Positions 4,751 through 7,786 of a stretch of 7,786 nt of DNA are shown in pieces (position 1 is the stretch's first letter; the number at the start of each line of letters is the position of its first letter). The position numbers and the translations under genes are program-made. The notes under the pieces are model-generated. The model did no database searches. It was not told the DNA's origin and saw only the letters and a list, made by a program, of their open reading frames with translations. Origin of the DNA: Candidatus Aciduliprofundum sp. JdFR-45 (GTDB lineage Archaea; Thermoplasmatota; Thermoplasmata; Thermoplasmatales; JdFR-45); contig MTNG01000089.1 in assembly GCA_002011395.1 (NCBI GenBank), positions 76 through 7,861 on the forward strand, written 5' to 3'.

Positions 4751-6041
4751 GTTTCACAACATCCCTGAAGCCGGATCTGCTGAAAATGAGGTATTTCCTT
4801 CTGTATCCCTCGTAGCCTCTCACGAGTTCGCTCCTCCTCACAAGTTCCTCGTAGTCCCTGTAACCCGCCTTCCTTCCCCTCCATTTCACCTCGCAGAAGA
4901 GGACCTCCCCCTTCCCAACGGCCACGAGGTCTATCTCGTCTCCCCTGTGCCACCACTTCCCCACCATGGGATACCTGCTCCTCAGCACCTCCGCCAGAAC
5001 CTCCTCCGCCACGGTTCCCATGTACCTCGGAAAGGCATCCCTGAAATGCTGCAGAGGGGCATCCACCTCACCGAACTCTATCTGTGCCCTGAAGGGCTCC
5101 ACAAATGTGAACCAGAACCTGAAGTACCTGTCGGATATTATGTAAATGGACGACCTGGACCTGGGGCCGGAATTCACCGGCCTGACTCTCTCCACGATTT
5201 CCAGGTTCCGCAACACGCTCATGTACTTCGGCAGGTCCTTCGCGTTCATGTATATGGAGTTCGCTATCTCCGTCACCCTCCTGTGCCCCTGTGCAATTGA
5301 GTGGAGTATGCTCATGTACGTTGAGGCGTCTCTCAGCTCCTCACGGAGCAGGAATTCCGCCTCGTCGTAGAGGAACGAGCCGGGCCTGAAGAAGTTTCTA
5401 ACGATGTTCTCCTCAAACCCCCCCTCCAGAAATGACTCGTGGTACAGGGGCACGCCGTCCACCGCGCCGTAGATGCCCATGACCTCTTCCAGAGGGCGCT
5501 CGGGGTGGAACTCCATCACATCCCGGAACCGCATCTTCTTCACCTTCAGCCTCGCGGAGAACCTGCCATAGAGGGGCGAAGTCATGTCCGCGCCCATCCT
5601 CTCAACGGTGCCCATGGACGAGCCGCAGAGTATGACCATGACGTCTCTCCCTCCGAGTATTTCATCAAACACGTACTGCATGTCGCTCAGAACACCTTCA
5701 TCCTTCTCAACGAGGTACTGGAACTCGTCCAGCACTATGATCATCCCATCCAGATAATCCGCCATACGCTCGAAGAACTGGATTATGTTCTCCGCACGGA
5801 TATGGGGCAGGCCGGCGGATGCGGCCACGCGTGTGAAGTTGTCCACGTTCTCCCTCACGCTCCTCCTCAGGCAGAGGAAGTAAAGTCCCCTCTTCCCGCT
5901 CAGAAACCTCTTTATGAGAAACGTCTTGCCAACCCTTCTCCTGCCGTAGATGAGGACCGCCCTGAAACCTTTCCTGGAGTGCAGGTCCTCCAGAAGCGCA
6001 AGCTCCATCTCCCTGTTCACAAACTTTCGGATTTGCATCAT
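4665..6041 (-). CDS. Archaeal ATPase (ATPase_2) with winged helix and DUF234/PD-(D/E)XK-like C-terminal domain
   Basis: This 458-residue protein belongs to the archaeal AAA-like ATPases that carry a DUF234 tail. It has a Walker A motif GRRRVGKT (33-40), Walker B IIVLDEF (101-107, Asp105 and Glu106) and a sensor-like ILCGSS (137-142). Residues about 240-285 (SILHSIAQGHRRVTEIANSI and onward) form a predicted winged helix. After ISDRYFRFWFTFVEP, the DUF234 part contains a PD-(D/E)XK-like core: GDEIDLVAV (Asp371), then FCEVKWR (Glu384, Lys386), with Glu346/Glu347 upstream. Members of this family are widespread in archaea and poorly characterised; ATP hydrolysis is expected, nuclease activity is inference. 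The start is ATG 6041 (or ATG 6038): there is no ribosome binding site, but a TATA-like box 25 nt upstream implies a leaderless mRNA. A perfect palindrome spans the start. The 3' end overlaps the convergent neighbour by 86 nt. The protein is otherwise intact and of normal length. Confidence 0.93.
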   Translation of the reverse strand: MMQIRKFVNREMELALLEDLHSRKGFRAVLIYGRRRVGKTFLIKRFLSGKRGLYFLCLRRSVRENVDNFTRVAASAGLPHIRAENIIQFFERMADYLDGMIIVLDEFQYLVEKDEGVLSDMQYVFDEILGGRDVMVILCGSSMGTVERMGADMTSPLYGRFSARLKVKKMRFRDVMEFHPERPLEEVMGIYGAVDGVPLYHESFLEGGFEENIVRNFFRPGSFLYDEAEFLLREELRDASTYMSILHSIAQGHRRVTEIANSIYMNAKDLPKYMSVLRNLEIVERVRPVNSGPRSRSSIYIISDRYFRFWFTFVEPFRAQIEFGEVDAPLQHFRDAFPRYMGTVAEEVLAEVLRSRYPMVGKWWHRGDEIDLVAVGKGEVLFCEVKWRGRKAGYRDYEELVRRSELVRGYEGYRRKYLIFSRSGFRDVVKLREEGVMLWDLRALERELRGEGTSSPSA

Positions 6042-6059
6042 TATACTCTAAATCCGAAA
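6025..6059. promoter_or_regulatory. Perfect 10-bp palindrome spanning the ATPase start codon (candidate operator)
   Basis: TTTCGGATTT (6025-6034) and AAATCCGAAA (6050-6059) are exact reverse complements with a 15-nt spacer. The spacer contains the ATPase start and the predicted transcription start. One arm is coding (IRKF region), the other is non-coding. A protein bound here would block RNA polymerase, and the ATPase's own winged helix makes autoregulation a reasonable but untested idea. Confidence 0.5.
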
Positions 6060-6062
6060 AAC

Positions 6063-6070
6063 TACTTAAA
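6063..6070 (-). promoter_or_regulatory. TATA-like box of the ATPase gene
   Basis: The minus strand reads TTTAAGTA, preceded by GTAACC. Its centre lies about 25 nt from ATG 6041, placing the transcription start at the start codon. This agrees with the absence of a ribosome binding site. Confidence 0.5.
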
Positions 6071-6118
6071 GGTTACCCTGACACATTTGACAATCCAGAA
6101 CGATTTGCTGATGACAAA

Positions 6119-6142
6119 ACGGGTGTATAGATACACGCCCGT
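6119..6142. repeat. Inverted repeat between the ATPase and tRNA-His promoters
   Basis: ACGGGTGTAT pairs with ATACACGCCCGT, with a 2-nt loop and a 2-nt bulge (10 bp in all). It touches the BRE side of the tRNA-His promoter. On the minus strand the hairpin is followed by TTTT, so it could also stop leftward transcripts. Confidence 0.4.
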
Positions 6143-6149
6143 GAAAACC

Positions 6150-6157
6150 TTTATCTA
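6150..6157 (+). promoter_or_regulatory. TATA box of tRNA-His
   Basis: TTTATCTA preceded by the purine-rich GAAAACC (BRE-like). Transcription would begin about 25 nt downstream, near 6179, leaving a short 5' leader for RNase P to remove. Confidence 0.65.
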
Positions 6158-6187
6158 CGGAATGGGGATAACCCAATACCGCAGCAT

Positions 6188-6263
6188 GGCCGGGATGGGG
6201 TAGTGGCCATCCTGGGGGACTGTGGATCCCCTGACCCGGGTTCAATTCCCGGTCCCGGCCCCA
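6188..6263 (+). tRNA. tRNA-His (anticodon GUG)
   Basis: The sequence folds as a complete tRNA with no intron. The acceptor stem is GCCGGGA/TCCCGGC, the anticodon stem GGGGA/TCCCC encloses the 7-nt loop CTGTGGA (anticodon GTG), and the T stem CCGGG/CCCGG encloses TTCAATT. The identity elements of tRNA-His are present: discriminator C73 (6260) facing a genomically encoded G at position -1 (6188). The 3' CCA is encoded at 6261-6263, followed after one base by a TTTT run. The D arm (TAGTGGCCAT loop region) is ordinary. Confidence 0.96.
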
Positions 6264-6264
6264 C

Positions 6265-6268
6265 TTTT
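6265..6268 (+). terminator. T-run after tRNA-His
   Basis: TTTT directly follows the encoded CCA plus one base. Short T-runs are the usual archaeal termination signal, so this probably ends the tRNA transcript before the peptidase promoter. Confidence 0.45.
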
Positions 6269-6295
6269 CCTGTTCCACAGCGTCGGACGTTATGG

Positions 6296-6303
6296 CTAAA
6301 TAC
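6296..6303 (+). promoter_or_regulatory. TATA-like box of the S9 peptidase gene
   Basis: CTAAATAC is centred about 25 nt upstream of ATG 6325. No ribosome binding site precedes the ATG, so a leaderless transcript is likely. Between this box and the ATG lies a 6-bp inverted repeat, TTGCAT-CGCC-ATGCAA (6304-6319), which overlaps the region RNA polymerase must occupy. Confidence 0.45.
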
Positions 6304-6324
6304 TTGCATCGCCATGCAATCATT

Positions 6325-7786
6325 ATGAAGCCGGAGGATATATACCGACTGAGGTTCGTATCCGACCCCCGCGTGAGCAGGGGTCGCGTGGCTTACGTGG
6401 TGGCCCGGGCGAGGAGGGACGGAGAGGGCTACGATTCGTGGGTATACGTGGACGGCAAGCGCTTCACCGCGGGGCCGAAGGATACAAGCCCGCGGTGGTC
6501 CCCCAATGGAAACGCGATTGCCTTCGTGAGGAGCGGCGAGGAGGGCAGCGCCATATACGTCATCAACGCGAACGGGGGCGAAGCGAGGAAGGTCATCGAG
6601 GATAAGGTCATCTCGAACCTCAAATGGTCCAGGGACGGGAAGTTCCTCTACTACATCGGCGCCGTGAAGGAGGAGGGGAAGAGCGACGTGAAGAGGGTGA
6701 AGAGGATACCCTTCTACTTCAACGGGAAGGGCTTTCTCCACGACACCCGAATGCACGTGTTCCGCGTGTCGGTGGGAGGTAAGAAGGAGCAGGTGACCGA
6801 GGGCGATTTTGACGTGAGGAACTACGACGTGGGCCCGGACTTCATCGTCTATACAAAAAGCGAGAGCGAGACGAGGCCGTGGAACACCGTGTCCATATAC
6901 AGAATCGACAAAGAGGGCGAGAGGAAGATCTCCGCGAGGCAGGGAATGGTTGGACCTCTATCGGTCTCGCCTTCAGGTGAAAGGATAGCGGTGGGCTACG
7001 CCCCCGGCGAGAGGACGTTCCACGAGTACCTCAAACCCTGCTGGCTGGACGCTGACGGCGGGGACTACGTGCCCTTCGTGGAGGAGTTCGAGGCGAGCAT
7101 GGGCAACAGCCTAAACACCGATGTGCTCTTCGGCTCCGGACAGGGCTTCGCGTGGAAAGAGGACGGGCTTTACCTCATAGCCACGCACCGCGGCTCAGCG
7201 GAGCTGTACCGCATATCGGAGGGAAAGGTGGAGACCGTCGTCGGCGGCGAGATATCCGTGGAGGGCTTCGACGTTGAGGGCGATTTCCTCGCGTATGTGT
7301 CCCAGACGGCCACGCGTCCTCCCGACCTCTACGTCCGCAGGGGTAAGAGGACGAGAAACCTCACGAGGTTCAACCGCTGGGTTAAGGTCAATACGCCGGA
7401 GAGGGTGACCGTGGAGTCGGACGGCGTCACGGTGGAGGGATGGGTCCTCAGGGGCGGCGAGAAGGGCATTCTGGAAATACACGGCGGGCCCCAGACCGCC
7501 TACGGACACGCGTTCATGATGGAGTTCCACATCCTCAACGCGCTCGGATACACCGTCTTCTACTGCAACCCGCGTGGCAGCGACGGGTACGGGGAGGACT
7601 TCGCCACGTGCATAACCGGGGCGTACGGCGATGGGGACTACCGCGACGTGATGGCGTTTGCCCGGCATGTAAAGGAGAAATACGGGCTGAAGTCTGTGGG
7701 GGTCACGGGCGGCTCCTACGGCGGGTTCATGACGAACTGGATAGTGGGACACACCGACTTCTTCAGGGCGGCGGTGACGCAGAGGA
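6325..7786 (+). CDS. Prolyl-oligopeptidase-family serine peptidase (S9, acylaminoacyl-peptidase-like), C-terminus beyond the window
   Basis: An uninterrupted frame from ATG 6325 to the window end encodes 487 residues. Residues 1 to about 365 form a beta-propeller with repeated blades (PRWSPNGNAIAFV, LKWSRDGKFLYYI, SVSPSGERIAVGY), which in this family gates access to the active site. The alpha/beta-hydrolase part begins near 366: HGGP (386-389) and NPRGSDGYGEDF (415-426) are the oxyanion-side motifs, and GGSYGG contains the nucleophile Ser464. The catalytic Asp and His should lie in the missing last 130-170 residues. Such enzymes cleave short peptides or remove N-acylated residues in the cytoplasm and help peptide turnover. 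No signal peptide is seen. MKPEDIYRLRFVSDPRVSRG is a typical family start. The gene is probably monocistronic, with its own TATA-like box just after the tRNA. Acylaminoacyl-peptidase versus another S9 activity cannot be decided. Confidence 0.94.
   Translation, partial: MKPEDIYRLRFVSDPRVSRGRVAYVVARARRDGEGYDSWVYVDGKRFTAGPKDTSPRWSPNGNAIAFVRSGEEGSAIYVINANGGEARKVIEDKVISNLKWSRDGKFLYYIGAVKEEGKSDVKRVKRIPFYFNGKGFLHDTRMHVFRVSVGGKKEQVTEGDFDVRNYDVGPDFIVYTKSESETRPWNTVSIYRIDKEGERKISARQGMVGPLSVSPSGERIAVGYAPGERTFHEYLKPCWLDADGGDYVPFVEEFEASMGNSLNTDVLFGSGQGFAWKEDGLYLIATHRGSAELYRISEGKVETVVGGEISVEGFDVEGDFLAYVSQTATRPPDLYVRRGKRTRNLTRFNRWVKVNTPERVTVESDGVTVEGWVLRGGEKGILEIHGGPQTAYGHAFMMEFHILNALGYTVFYCNPRGSDGYGEDFATCITGAYGDGDYRDVMAFARHVKEKYGLKSVGVTGGSYGGFMTNWIVGHTDFFRAAVTQR

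Noticed and set aside
5439..6203. A 254-codon plus-strand frame
   Set aside because: It is antisense to the ATPase gene, which carries intact Walker motifs.
7195..7752. A 185-codon minus-strand frame
   Set aside because: It is the shadow of the S9 peptidase, whose HGGP and GGSYGG motifs lie on the plus strand.
1..7786. CRISPR array, rRNA or complete insertion sequence
   Set aside because: No regularly spaced repeats, no rRNA-like sequence and no recognisable transposase were found in the window.

Overview
The window looks archaeal, most likely a euryarchaeon of the Thermoplasmatota. The evidence is a group II chaperonin (thermosome) whose N-terminus resembles Thermoplasma-type subunits, an archaeal ATPase_2/DUF234 protein, TATA boxes about 25 nt upstream of several start codons (leaderless transcripts), GAGGTGA-type Shine-Dalgarno sites on other genes, and heavy AGG/AGA and ATA codon use. 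The lineage call is inference from sequence feel; no search was possible.

Layout. (1) 1-381, minus: 5' part of a MATE-family efflux transporter, cut by the window edge. (2) 453-2081, minus: complete thermosome subunit with TATA box, ribosome binding site and a terminator-like hairpin. (3) 2082-2489: gene-poor gap with two inverted repeats and a possible coding remnant. (4) 2490-4750, plus: an accessory stretch whose first half is clearly AT-rich against GC-rich neighbours. It holds a two-TM protein with a PH-like tail, a shorter apparent paralogue of that tail whose reading frame is broken exactly at a TTTAAAG heptamer, and a zinc-ribbon/two-TM channel-like protein split by a second -1 frame change. 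(5) 4665-6041, minus: an ATPase/winged-helix/PD-(D/E)XK-like protein, convergent with and overlapping the previous gene, with a perfect 10-bp palindrome across its start codon. (6) 6188-6263, plus: tRNA-His(GUG). (7) 6325-7786, plus: a prolyl-oligopeptidase-family (S9) peptidase, open at the right edge.

How the genes relate. The thermosome, tRNA-His and S9 peptidase are housekeeping or proteostasis genes, each with its own promoter. The region between them is the interesting part. Three plus-strand genes carry membrane or signalling-type domains (PH-like, zinc ribbon, two-TM pore-like), and they face an ATPase with a nuclease-like tail. Two of the three have a -1 frame change, and the first may have a suspicious frame exit at an A8 run. 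This could be a decaying horizontally acquired cassette, uncorrected base errors, or, for the TTTAAAG site, programmed frameshifting. The sequence alone does not decide between these.
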